NCBI GenBank assembly: GCA_020726505.1
Contig: JAHLEZ010000012.1
Location: 2,480,001-2,544,000, forward strand
DNA: 64,000 nt
Origin: Leptodontidium sp. MPI-SDFR-AT-0119
Lineage: Eukaryota > Ascomycota > Leotiomycetes > Helotiales > Leptodontidiaceae
Direction: 5' to 3'
Both the position numbers and the translations under genes were made by a program. This document shows positions 32,219 to 44,125 of the stretch, piece after piece (within the stretch, counting starts at the first letter, position 1; the number at the start of each line of letters is the position of its first letter). The notes beneath the pieces were generated by a model. That model was given only the letters and a program-made list of their open reading frames with translations. It did not search any database and was not told the DNA's origin.

Positions 32219-35200
32219 ATGAAGCCATATTCTGCGAGGAACAAGGAAAGTAGGCAAGCAAAATATCCCTACAGCCGTTCTAACAAACATCCAGGTTCCT
32301 ACAATTCAGAAACTAGGAGAGGAACTTGCACAACGACTCAACCTCCAAAATGCCGATGCTTCGAAAGCAGCAGCTGGAAAAGATCCAGAGAAGGTTGCAA
32401 AAGCAAAAGCCGCATCACGAAGACGAGTAATCGATCCTACAACCAAGAACGAAGTAGTTATTCAAGATGTAGATGGGGATTTTGCAGATTCAATTGCTCG
32501 GCCGAGAATTACCGTCCCAAAGGCTGCAATCAACTCGGATCGTGCACCTCAACCAAAAGATATCCCAGGTGTCCCGAAACCTCATCTACCGGAGGGAGAT
32601 GGAGAAGCCTACAGAAAAGTCCTCGACGACTTGGCTCCTCCAGAAGCGAATCCAGACAAAACATCAGACCTTCTACACCACTCTAAGAACCATGAAGTCA
32701 TCTACCATCCAGTACCAATTGCAGACCTCAAACAATCATTCTCGGCTCTCGAGGGGACAATCCTTTATACCACGGTTGCTGCAACTGTCGGACTTGGTGC
32801 TCTGAATTGGATGTTCTTGGGTGGTGGAATTAAAGGACTGATCGGATCAATATTCGCTGGAACAATTCTGTCTTCAGGAATCCATCTCTGGCTTCGTGGG
32901 ATTCAAGAAAGTGCAAATGCAGTCAATTGGGATGCCGAACGGAAGAGAGCGACGGCAGCTACCGAATCTCTCGTCCCTGAATCCGTCGAGTGGATGAATT
33001 CTTTGGTTGGCGTCGTCTGGGGCTTGATTAACCCAGAAATGTTTGCAGCAATGGCAGATACTCTCGAGGATGTCATGCAAGCATCTGTTCCACCGGCTTT
33101 GATCCAGAACGTCAAGGTTTCGTCGATTGGTCTTGGAGATCAGCCTTTCAAGATCCTGTCTCTACGATCTCTACCATCTGCGGATGAAGAGGATGGACAT
33201 GGAAAGCAAATGGCGAGTGGTGGAGGACTCAGTAAGGAAGAAATGGATAAAAAGCACGAGGAACGTGAATTGGAAGGCGAAGATGATCCAAGCATGAAGT
33301 ATTGTAAGTATCTCCCAGGCGAATCACCACCCTGCTGACTTTCCAGACAATCTCGAAGCTTCATTTGCGTACTCTGCCATTCCCGCGAAAGGCGTTATTG
33401 GAAAAGCAAAGAATTTGCATCTCGAAGTCGTCTTTTACCTCGGTGTTCAAGGATTGTTTGGAGTTCCTCTACCCATCTTTGTCGAATTGAATGGCATCAT
33501 CGGGACAGTTCGTCTTCGATTCCAGCTCACACCAAACCCACCATTCCTTAGGAACCTTACATTTACATTCATGGGACTTCCAAAAATCGACGCATCCGCT
33601 GTACCCCTGACATCGAAAGGAATCAACGTCCTCAACTTGCCACTCATTTCTGGCTTCATCAACTCCTCAATCGCTGCAGCCCTCGATATTTACGTCGCAC
33701 CCAAATCACTCATCATGGATATGTCCAAAATCCTTCAAGGTGACGCCGTAAAGAAGGAAACCGACGCCATTGGTTTGATCTATGTCAAACTCAAGCGCGC
33801 GGAAGGTATTCCTGCTCAAGACAAGTCCGGGAAGAGTGATCCTTTCATCACACTGGCATTTTCAGAGTTCGGCAAGCCAGTCTACTGCACCCGCATCATC
33901 GAGCAAGAGCTCGACCCATCATGGAATGAGCAGACGTGTTTGCTGGTTTACCAAGACCAACTCACTTCAGGCGAGAAGTTATCTGTAGAACTCTGGGATT
34001 CAGACACCGTTGGAAGCGACGACAAAGTCGGCAACATCGAGTTTGATCTCAGGGATTTAATCAAGGATTACGCGAACAACATTGTCGAGAGATGCGACGA
34101 ACTCAAGGACGACAAGGGAAAAGTTTTGTCTGGTCATCTGTACTGGGACATTGGATATTTCCCTCGCGCAAACTTCAAAGAGTCAATGAAGACCGATGGC
34201 AAGGACGATAGCGTTCCAGCCGCCATTCGCGACCGTCCCGAATTCGCAGATGACAAGGGTACCGTCACAACTGCTCAAGAAGTCGGTGTGACAACAACTC
34301 CTCCAGATCCATCCCTCCCTTCAGGAATCTGCTCGATCCTCATCCACCAGGTCGAAAATCTTGAGGTTGAGAGACCCTCTGGAAGCTTTGGTAGCTACAA
34401 ACCCTGGACACCTGCACAAATCACAGGCGAGAACACCGACGAAGAAGGTGATGAGCTGCCTTCTTCATACTGTACTGTCCTTCAAGGTGACGAGCTGGTT
34501 TTCCGGACTCGCACGAAAGTCCATGCATCCAATCCAATCTTCAATGCTCAAACTGAACGATTCGTTCGAGACTGGCGTAATGCTGTCTTTACCATTACCT
34601 GTAGAAACAGTCTCAATCGTGAGCATGATCCAATCCTTGGTTGCATCACCATCAAGTTGAGTGAGGTTCTTCACACATCGTCGCAAGTCACCAGAATCTT
34701 TGCCTTGGACGGTGGCATGGGATATGGCAGAATTATGATCTCAGTACTCTTCAGATCCGTTGGCTTGCAACTTCCCAGAAACATGCTTGGTTGGGATATT
34801 GGATCATTCGAAGTGCTTGGCGATAAAGTCTTGGTCGAGAATGACAACACCGGCTTGCTCTCCAAGTCCCGGATTGAAGTCCACACCGACGTTGGTAAAT
34901 CTACAATTTCTCGAGGTTGGATTGAACAAGGTCCTCAAGGTACTGCCTGGAATTTGATGCGAATCAAGGAAGCACACCGAGACATGCAGAAGCATCGAAT
35001 TATCGCACCTGTCAGACGTCGTTACCAATCTCCAATCAGGCTTGAATTCTTCAACAAGGGGTCTCGAAAGGCCGTGGCGTATGCAATCTACTGGCTGACC
35101 GATCTGGTCGATAACAAGGAAACTGCTCTCAACATACCAGTCTACAAAACCCCAATGCCGAAACAGATGACCCAGAATTACATCCCCAACATCGAGATGG

Positions 35201-35972
35201 ATAAGATCAAGGCTGAACGAGTTGGTACAATTAAGATGACCGTTCGTTTCAAGATGGGAATGGATGATACGCATCTCCAATGGCTCAAGAACAATGATCA
35301 GCGCGAGACGTACGAGTCTTGGCTGTGCACTGTCGCCGAAGGATATCGCACCAGAGTTGTCAAGCGTGAGACCCCCGACACCGTCAAGCAACTTATCAAA
35401 GAAGGCAAAGTGATGGTGCCAGGGACCAGCCTAAAGAGCGACATGATCTCGGAGTTTGGGACCATCAAATCCAGAACCAGCGAGGAAACAAAAGCCAAAT
35501 CCGAAGAATCCGACGGAGAAGATGAACCAGACCCAGTCAAAGTTCCCCGCGAAGCACCAGGATATGAACAAGAAGTCTCAAATTATCATGAGACATCCAC
35601 TGATGAGCAATGGGCTGGTTTTGGCTCTGAACTTCAACAGTACACTTCTGTTCCGTCGTCAATTGTTTCGGATGATCGGGAATCCTTGAATATTCAAGAA
35701 GATCTGACGGATTCGGAAATTGAAGACGAGGATTTGAAGAAGCGTCGCCAGAAGCAGGATAAAGTCCATTCGAAGTACGAGCTACACCGTAAGCAGAGGG
35801 GAACGATGAATATCAAGGCTGTGAGGCATATGAAGTTCCTCAAAGATGAGATGAAGGTTGCCGGTCATAGGTTGAAGGGAAGGTTTAGTATGCAGGGCAA
35901 GGAACCCGGGAGTAAGTTTCTATTCCGAGGGTTGGATTTGGCTAATTATTTGCAGTTGAAACGGAAATGTAA
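32219..35972 (+). CDS. Mug190/tricalbin-like SMP-C2 lipid-transfer protein (gene 2)
   Basis: The model is 32219-32249, 32317-33303, 33347-35911 and 35956-35972, exactly 1199 residues. The first intron is the least certain part, because no ATG exists in the main frame close upstream. The last intron replaces a read-through to 36129 by the plausible ending EPGIETEM. Order: a basic and disordered N-terminus, a membrane hairpin at about 158-205 (VGLGALNWMFLGGGIKGLIG), an SMP domain at about 230-467 (VEWMNSLVGVVWGLI, through LPIFVELNGIIGTVRLR), C2 at about 482-620 (IGLIYVKLKRAEGIPAQDKS with DPFITLAF) and C2 at about 665-797 (SGICSILIHQVENLEV). An acidic tail follows. Presumed role: lipid exchange at ER contacts. 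It is a diverged paralogue of the neighbour at 28282-31682, in head-to-head orientation. Confidence 0.8.
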
Positions 35973-37592
35973 TGGGCCAAGGGCTGGGATTGGAATGGAA
36001 GGGGGAATGGGAATGGGGCGTTGGCTTTTGGAGTTTAGAAACAAAATGCGACATTTTATTGAATTCTCAATTTCTTCTCGGTTGCATACGAGACCAGCAT
36101 GGAAGTGCAAGTTGCGCAATCTTGTATAAATGCTCTTCTGTTTGATTATTCTTCCTCAGAGTTTGTGATCTTGCTTTCATCTATCCTCGCCGTCAGTTGG
36201 GGTCATGGACACAGTCCACAACCTGCTTCTGGGTATTTGTGGTGGTAGTTGTGCCAATGCTACGCTCGCAATCGCTATCAGATGTGAGTCAAAAGTCGAT
36301 TTAATTAATTTACAGGCTGCCAGATGATATATTCAGCAAGGATTGGAAATTTTAGGGGCCTTGGCGCATTTATACAAATAGAAGATTTTGAATGAATAAC
36401 AAACTGGAAAGAATATGGATTGTCAGAGGGAGAGGTTTTTTATTTTTTATTTTTTATTTTTTTGGCGTTGGGAATAATAGTCTGGGTGATCGCGGGGTAG
36501 AGTGAGTAAACAAAGAGATGAGAAGCTTCAACACCGCAGGGGAAACTCAAAGCAGTTAAGCAACAGTTATGGTTGAAAATGCATTCGACTTTGTCTTGGT
36601 TTAAGTTCCAGCCTTGTATTCCGTATACAACCAGGAGGCCCCAATGCCTCAACGCGAGAGAGGGTGGCAGATACAGCTTTTGACATTCTCCAATTCGATC
36701 TCCGACAGATTGGTGGCAAAGTAGGGTTTGTGGGCTTCACAAGTAGCTAAAACGAACACAAATCACCCTCCGTACTCCATTTCTGTCAGTGTAGTTGACT
36801 GCTATCAAATAATCGGAGTTGTTGGTATTCCCAGATACGAAAACCCAGCATCAAATTCCTGCCCAAACACATCAATTTCACAAGCGAAATCTAGGACATC
36901 GAGAACAAATCTCTTGCCAATTCGCTTGCAGTTCTTGAAATTTACTCATGATAATAAAGAAGGAAGACGCGCTTATGGTTTCCCACGGATTCGTTGCGAG
37001 GCTGTAGATTCCTCGGTGTTTTCCTCCTCCTTTACGCTCGACAAAAAACAGTCTAGTGGAGGTTCCCGTCATTGATCTTGCTCGAAATATCGCAGGTACT
37101 TTTGGCAAGCTGAAGGAAATGGAGGAATGGAGGAGCCGGCTTGGGACGATGATTGCGAGGTACATGTATGGGATATATTTGTCTCTGGAACGTACTTTTC
37201 TCGAGTCCTGTGTTCCTGTGTAGCAACCATTCAAGCAGTGAATCAATTAAGCAATGAAGGTTAGAGCTCCTTCTCTCGGAGAAATCATATTCCAACCCGA
37301 ATATTTTTTTCGATCGCTCTTGTATTTTAATTCAAGAATTCTTTCACTGGGCAGCTATTTCGTCATCTCAAATAATTTTCAAACCCACTTTCACAACACA
37401 GCGCACGAACCCACTGCTCGGGATTTCAATCTCAATCTCAACCACTTCACTACCTCTTTATCGTTCAGCCTTCAATTCAATCTCTCTCACTCCATAACTT
37501 TGATTGCAAGCTCAGTCTCCAGCCGATCTTTCACGAACCTTCCCAAGCTCAACATCAACCACAACCCGCCTCGCGCCCCACCAGTCACCCAA
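35973..37592. other. Long intergenic region and 5' leader of the SRA gene
   Basis: About 1.6 kb. It contains a T-rich simple repeat near 36436-36462 and no convincing gene. The last 300 bases are pyrimidine-rich, typical of a fungal leader before ATG 37593. Confidence 0.45.
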
Positions 37593-39090
37593 ATGTCATC
37601 TCCTACAATTAAAACGGAGCTAGACGGCTCTCCAGTTATTAAACTGGAAGAATCTCATCTCACACTCACTATCATTCCATCCCTGGTTTCAGTCTTTAAA
37701 ACCTACATCGGCCCTGACATCCTCGACCAACTAATTAAAACGGACCTCGCAACAATGCTCTTTCTCAAAGACGTCGCAAAGAAGGTCGGCACGGCTTGTC
37801 TAAGGCAAGTAAGAAAGAAGGAGCCTGTTCAGATGGCTGCTATCACGGGCGAGGATTGGGATAATGTGAAGTTGTTGTTGGTGACCTTCTGTCACCTTGC
37901 TGATGAGAGCACGACGCTTGAGATGATGTATGACTTCACCTTTCTTCTTTCACTTCTCACAATCTATTCGTTCTTTGCTCGTCATTCACCTCTGCGGATT
38001 TAGGAACTAGCTGCTGACTCCTATGCTTGAAATAGCCAGAGGTTCCAGATCATGGGAATTCTAGCCATGTTCACTCGTTCCGAAAATGGCTTCCCATACC
38101 CAATTCCAGATGTCGCAAGAGTGATGAAGGACAAGTTCCAGACAATCTTGGATGGGCATATACCTATCTCAAGCGCCTCAACATCCTCAAAGCAACCGTC
38201 ATCTAAGTCTTCCAAAGCAATGAGCACTTCCAAAAACAGCACCAACCCAACCCTCAACTCCACCTCCGAATTCAACACCGAAACAAACACCACAAACCTA
38301 ACTCACGCTCCCACTGCGTTCAATAAGCCGGCCCCTAAAATAAAGATACCGTGGCGTAAAGCCCCTTCCGACCACGATATCTTTGGACTAACCGGAATCA
38401 TGCATCACATCCTGATCCGCCAAGACATCACAAAGTCATATTGTATCGATCCGACGTTCACATCTACCGTTGGCTCCGTCATTGGTCATAATGGATTCAC
38501 CATCGGTGCTTGGTTCCCCAGGCAATTAGCTATGATTAGGGATGGGATGCATAGTAAGTCCTTTACATCTTCATATCTGCAGATCACTTCAAAGACACCA
38601 TTTCCCTTGCCATCTCTTTCTACTCCCAGAAACCTGCCCTAACTGACTCACTGAAGACCTCCCAATGGGCGGCATAGCAGGAAACTCTATCTCTGGAGCA
38701 TATAGCGTCGTAGTTGCCAGCTCCAACGCCAAAGGCGGAAAAGACATCGACCACGGCAATACAATCTACTACTCCAGTACCCTCCGTTCCTCGGACTCCC
38801 TCAACAACGGCTCTAGGATCTTGAACCGCTCCATCGAGACTGGAAATCCCATCCGAGTTATTCGAAAGTCTACTTGTGACTTCGTTAATCGACCCGTCGT
38901 CGGATATCGATATGAGGGGTTGTTCAAGGCCGTAAGTATCGAGGAGAAGAATGAGGATGAGGAGGGTGGAGAGAAGGTGTTTTGGAGCCTATTCCGCTTG
39001 GAGAGGGTCCATGGGCAGGTCGGATTTGATTTGAATAGGCCGACGGAGGGAGAGAGGATGGATTATAAGAGGGTTGATGAGGGATACTGA
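37593..39090 (+). CDS. SRA-YDG domain protein, three exons
   Basis: The exons are 37593-37927, 38036-38553 and 38657-39090, with GT-AG introns of 108 and 103 nt, giving exactly 428 residues. The C-terminal half (about 255-410) is an SRA-YDG domain. It reads IGAWFPRQLAMIRDGMHN and LPMGGIAGNSISGAYSVVV, then KDIDHGNTIYYSS, NPIRVIRKS, GYRYEGLFKAV and FRLERVHGQVGFDL. This matches the order in UHRF1 and SUVH proteins. SRA domains flip and read methylated cytosine. The N-terminal half is Ser/Thr-rich and shows no RING or SET domain, so this is a stand-alone reader as seen in other ascomycetes. Ligand preference (hemi- or fully methylated DNA) is not predictable. Context: the same window holds heavily C-to-T mutated repeats. 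Confidence 0.85.
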
Positions 39091-39598
39091 GTTGGCATTC
39101 TGGGATGTTTTAATGTATATTGTCGTGCTCTACTGGTAGCGCGAGGGGGAAGAAAGATGGCATGGCGATCTCGTTCGGTTCGATTGGGAGGGAGGCTGAG
39201 AAGTCGAACTCTTATTTGCACCTCACAAATCGATCTGGGCCTACCTGAGGTTCACCTGATTGAATTCAGCGTTGATTTAGCGTTGATCTTTCATGGATCT
39301 TCTAGTCATTGTGGCATAAATGGCACATTACCTGGGACATCTTGGTTCTAGGAGAGCAAGGTTACGTTGATTTGCAGAGACTTTTTTCTTTGATTATAAG
39401 TAGCAAATATTTAAATAAATTCCGCTTCGGAGCTAGTAATCACCTCGTTTTCGATTCTATTCTTGATTAAAAATAAAGGAGGAACAGGGCGATAACTGCA
39501 ACTCTATTCGTGAATTTTACCGCAAATACTCCAAAAGTTCCAAGCCCTATAGCTTTACATAAATAACCAGGAAGTCGCCCAACGTTATTCCATTATCC
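39091..39598. other. Intergenic
   Basis: About 500 bases between the convergent ends of the SRA gene and the small secreted protein gene. No gene was seen. Confidence 0.5.
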
Positions 39599-39841
39599 CT
39601 AAGCCTTCTCAACAGGTTGCCCTCCCAATAATGTCCCCAAAGGAACACAAGCGAATTGTGAATTATCCGATCGAATAGGGAACGATGTGCAACGTCCCGT
39701 AATGAAGAAGCCATTAATCTCTCCAGAATTACACGACTTTCCAACATCTGCCTCGGAACATCGTTCAATCGGGGGAGTTCCTTGAGGAAGTGCTGATGCA
39801 AGAGCCAAGAGGCTGAAGATGGAGAAGAGTGTGAATTGCAT
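39599..39841 (-). CDS. Small secreted cysteine-containing protein
   Basis: 80 residues from ATG 39841. A clear signal peptide (MQFTLFSIFSLLALASALPQ) is followed by a short mature part with four cysteines (ERCSEADVGKSCNSGEINGF, TGRCTSF, FACVPLG), enough for two disulfides. Size and layout fit the broad class of small secreted fungal proteins, some of which act as effectors or antimicrobial proteins. There is no homology-based evidence for either role. A single exon is assumed; an upstream non-coding exon is possible. Confidence 0.55.
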   Translation of the reverse strand: MQFTLFSIFSLLALASALPQGTPPIERCSEADVGKSCNSGEINGFFITGRCTSFPIRSDNSQFACVPLGTLLGGQPVEKA

Positions 39842-40562
39842 TCTAAATCGTTAGCAAACGAGTAGTAAACACCAAGACCACTTACTTGAGGATTCAGAGG
39901 AGCAGAGAAATAAAAGCGACTTTGATTTTATTTGGGGGAGTTTGAAGGGCTTGTACACGTTCAAAAGGTGGTCTTCATCTTCTGGACTTTATATCTCCTC
40001 GCCACGCTTCCGCCACGCTTCCCCAGATCTGCAGGTCAGAGAGATCTACAGTCAATAATCCACATTTCCCATATTCAAACCTCAGCTTGTCCCTGTTTTA
40101 AATCTACTTCTATCATCCCGCTGCAGATCTTTGTCGATCATCCAAAAACAAAGCGACAACTCCAAGAATTTAAGAAGTGTAGCGCTACAATCCCCCACTG
40201 CGGGGTAAAGCTTGAAATGACACCGAGGCCCAGCTTAAGATACACTTGACGAAAGAATCCGAGGTCCATCTAAATCCCACATGGCATGCTAAATGACATC
40301 AATTCCATCTCGATAGCTGTCCGCGCGAAAATACCAAACAAGAGATCCGAGAAGTTCATCGAGGACTTGATTGTTTGGGTTGGAATATGGGCTCGCTAGC
40401 CGGTAGAAGTGCGGCTGCATAGAGTGGGCCTGGGGGTTCCGGGTTTGTCCCAATCTTCTCCTCCAAGCACAAGCACAAGCACAAACACAAACACAACCAC
40501 TTCCAGGATCCAAAACCCACGACTCGAATTCATCCCCTCCGAAAAACAACATTCCGCATAAG
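39842..40562. other. Intergenic with hexanucleotide repeat
   Basis: No convincing gene. A simple repeat of CACAAG/CACAAA units lies at about 40464-40497. Confidence 0.45.
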
Positions 40563-41990
40563 TTGGCGCCTAGCCATGGCCTCCGATGCAATGCCCGCAG
40601 ACCGGCCAACAAGTACCATCGAAAACGGTTAGAAAGCACCGATTCTGCCACCTGCGGCCACCACCGAATTCCACCACCTCCCCCTCTAGTTCCACCGAGC
40701 CTCCTCAGCCAAATCCTTCAATTCCGAGACAATTCGAACCCGAACTTTACCACAACTGCTTCGAATGGCGCTGGGAATGTTTGGTCGAGGAAAGGGTTCA
40801 GAGATGCTTCGAGGGTTGGAAACAATTCGACGACAACACGGCTACCAAGTGGAATCGGAGACGAGTCGTGACACATTGGGGGAACTTCCTATAATCAAGC
40901 AGAGCTCACCGCTTCATTCAGACGGAGACATGCTAGCAAGGAAGCGCTTTGCGGGGGAAAGGTGGCTCGATTGGTTTTTGGGTTCAAGAAGGCTCGAGAT
41001 TGCAAATATCCCGGGAGACAACAGCCCCTCAGTGGAAACTCTTTGAACAAGATCGGGCTCGCGACCTGATCAATCATGGACAAGGATCAGAATCTGCTGA
41101 AGATGGAGTATAATGGGAGGAGGTGAGGTCTGGCTCGAAGTGCATTGTCGAGGAGGGCTGGGGGATTCAAGAACACTGCGTCCGCCCAAATGCCTAGAAG
41201 AGAACGGTCCCTGGAGGAAGCTCTTTCGACATGGCACAATTCGCTAATGGGAAACAATGGAACATCATCAAGATCTGCTAGTAAGGGGGCATGGCATTGC
41301 GTCGAGGCAAATGATCCTGGCTCGAGGGACCTAGTTCCAGAGTGATGGGAAGTGGGAGACCACCAAGGCGGTATAACAATTCCTTGATACAATGGTACCT
41401 TCTTGGAAGCTTTTTAGGTCCGGCATACCTCGCGGCTTCATGAACAGCGAACTGTGTCCGCCACCGAGGCAGAATGCGCAATGCAAGGTTACTAGGTCGA
41501 GGGGGTTGAAGAGGGAGAGACTCCGAAGACAGACAAAGTACGCACGGATCAGCTCTCGTGGTGGAGGCCTTTCCGTCTGGACCGGGCAGAGTTCGCGACT
41601 TGATAAACAAACGGCTGCGATTGGGGTCTGCTAATGATGGTGGAAGGGAGGGATTAGGTCGAGAAGTTTTGGGTCTCAATCACCACGCAACTTTTCCACC
41701 ACATCCACATCGTACAATGCGGAGCCCTCCTCCTTTCCCCGACGGGAGAACGAAGTATCCTCGAAACCCTTTACCCTTCGTCGAATCATTGGCCGATCAA
41801 CGGATTACTCCAGCACGGCCGAGCAGCTCATCATCAACAGAGACCAACCGACCATCTTCATCGAACAACATTCCGACCAACTTGTTGTTTTTCTCGAATT
41901 CGACATTCGAGATACAACACTCTATGGATTCTGCTCGTGCGCTACAAGAACACTGGATAAACTGCTGAAGGCAGCGCGGTTCGGGATTAA
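40563..41990 (+). pseudogene. Probable decayed coding region, family not recognised
   Basis: Plus-strand pieces look like natural protein but switch frame. Examples are RQFEPELYHNCFEWRWECLV and RVVTHWGNFL near 40725-40894, and ENEVSSKPFTLRRIIG, QLVVFLEFDIRDTTLYGF and DKLLKAARFGIKM near 41750-41996. Stops interrupt them at about 40892, 41109 and 41198. No intron arrangement I tried gives one protein. I do not know the family, and the strand assignment is moderate. Confidence 0.25.
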
Positions 41991-42338
41991 GATGTGAGTT
42001 CTACGACCACAAAGTATTTGTCCAAAGGAGACACGCGCCAGCCCTCTGTGGCGATGCTCATCCTCGGAAAGGAACTTGAGGTGGTCCTTGAACCCCTACT
42101 TCTCTCGGTTGGCGTCAGGTGTGACTGTGGAGATTTTCAAGTTCTATAGATGCTCTTCAACGGTTCCATACCTCCTTAGTCAAGTGATCAGAGACACAGG
42201 TGGTTGTGATGAGCCAGATCTAGACAGTACTCCAGTCTCAAAACGATCGCACAACAACAGCTAAGTACATGTCTCCCATTTGTTTTGTCAACCATGCCTA
42301 TACTTGCTCAGTATTTCCAATCCTTTCATTTCATTGTA
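41991..42338. other. Gap without recognised gene
   Basis: About 350 bases. Nothing was recognised. Confidence 0.4.
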
Positions 42339-42594
42339 TCAAGTTCTGCATCTCTGTATCGCTCCGAGTATATTCCGGTGGGTATTGGAAAATCCCGACT
42401 TTGACCTGACGGACGTTCTCTCCTGTACATCTTTCTCTTGGAAACCTAAACATTATCAGTTCTGCATCTAAAATAGACGAAAACATACCCTTCCATGCAT
42501 TCAGTACAGATAATGGAGCTGCCCCGAGAATAAAATCTGAAAGCAACTGCCCTAAAGTCCATTGATTATCCTCCTGTAACCGCTGCGAAGACAT
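42339..42594 (-). CDS. Short two-exon hypothetical gene or gene fragment
   Basis: From ATG 42594 the exons 42594-42489 and 42445-42339, joined by a 43-nt intron (GTATGT to TTTAG), give 70 residues. The sequence starts MSSQRLQEDNQWTLGQLLSD, then APLSVLNAWKGFQEKDVQ. The WTLGQLL segment vaguely recalls the N-termini of some fungal repetitive proteins, but this is weak. It may be only the surviving 5' end of a larger gene. Confidence 0.25.
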
Positions 42595-44125
42595 CTAATC
42601 ACTTCCATTCACCTATTCTCTTAAATCATACAATTCGTACATAGACCACACCTAGGTACCTAAAGCACTTAGTAAAATGAATCCACGAATCTATCCAAGC
42701 TATCAGAACTATGTACTAGATTTTGCGCAATCTGCTTGTGATCTCATCTCTTAAGTACTTCTAGGTTTGAAGTAATGCGTTAGGATATGAGCGACCGAGA
42801 ATACAATGTTAATCTCAGAATACTGCAAGGACAATGCAAGATGAAAATGCAGCCATCTTTGTTGCGAAGTCCGAGTTTGGCAATTGAAAACAAACTGCTG
42901 GCAAAACTAAGCTGGGATTCACAGCAGCTGGAGGATTATCCGTCACTCTGCTATTGAAAATGATCACTACGAAGAATATCTGAGCAAATACAAGTCCAAA
43001 TATTGTAATATTTTTTGCTTATTTATATTGCTTCTCAAGTCTAAGACTGAGGACAAATGCACGATTGTCATCAAGATCAGGCAGCATAGTACACTATATC
43101 GGTATGCGTCAACAGTATATGCTGAGAATATATATATAATGTTACAATTGGCATGGACAAACCCGGATGATTTATTGATCACTGAAGCTGATAACAAGAG
43201 GTTCGGGAAACCATTGGAGTTTGTGTATCCGAAGTCAATCATAGAAAAGCTGTACGAAAGCACATGCCAAGAAGGATAAACCGGCAGTCAAAACGAAGCA
43301 GATATCGGTCTGGACGCGCGTCAGGCCATCCATTACGAAATGTAAAAGAGTACTCCAATGCCAGTGATGGCCGGGTTCGATGCGAAGTCTCCATCCCGCA
43401 AAAATCCCGAAGTACGATTGGTTTCTGGGAGCCAGGGATGTCTCTTCAAGCCCTCCAATACAGATGTCATAGAAGTAATCCTCATCTTTCAGTCGATCCG
43501 GAGAAGGTTTTGATGATCAAACATCCATACCCGTGAGGCTCAGCTCCCGCTTTGAAGGTTTGTTTCGAAACAGAAGGCTGTGCAAGCGCTCAGCCCACAG
43601 CAAAACCGGGCACCATGCAGCCTCGGCGAATTACATCGCTTCATCAGAATAAATCAACCTTGCTGAGGGAAAGAATCGGTTTTAGCTGCAATTTAGACGA
43701 ATTGGATTTCTCTATTTGAGCCTTCTAGGCTTTCGTTCCGTCGTATATCCTGGTTCCGCCGTATATCCACGTATTCAGGTGGCTTCGACGTACTGAAATC
43801 CTGAGTCGCAGGTTCACGGACAGCTTGGCTGATGTCCTGCAGCGTTTGATTGGTACCGGAAACGGCAAGCTTTCCATCAGGAATGCGGGAAAGCCCAGAC
43901 ATCTTCTCTGACCTTGAACCTTTTCAATGTGACCGAATCCCATATCAATTGTACAAGAGTTTTCGACAAAGAAATCATCCTGAGATGTCTGCTAGTTGCC
44001 AGCTCGCCGAGACACGAAAAGCTTGGTACGAGTAGATTCTGGAATGATTTGATGCAAGGCTGGGAGCCTCGGTGGGACACGCAATCATCCACCCGCCCAC
44101 TAGTGCGTCCACCAGATCTATCGTC
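42595..44125. other. Long stretch without solved gene
   Basis: About 1.5 kb, AT-leaning on the left. Frames at 43028-43279 and 43264-43536 on plus lack motifs. The right end probably holds the promoter, or unrecognised upstream exons, of the large ankyrin-like gene. Confidence 0.4.

Noticed and set aside
35956..36129. C-terminal extension of the second Mug190-like protein to 36129
   Set aside because: A GTAAGT...TTGCAG intron at 35912-35955 gives a shorter, more natural ending (EPGIETEM); the extension is Gly/Met/Arg-rich and looks untranslated.
40563..41046. Single intact gene from 40563
   Set aside because: All three plus frames look equally protein-like over part of the range and each is interrupted; no intron model joins them, so only a tentative decayed region is reported.
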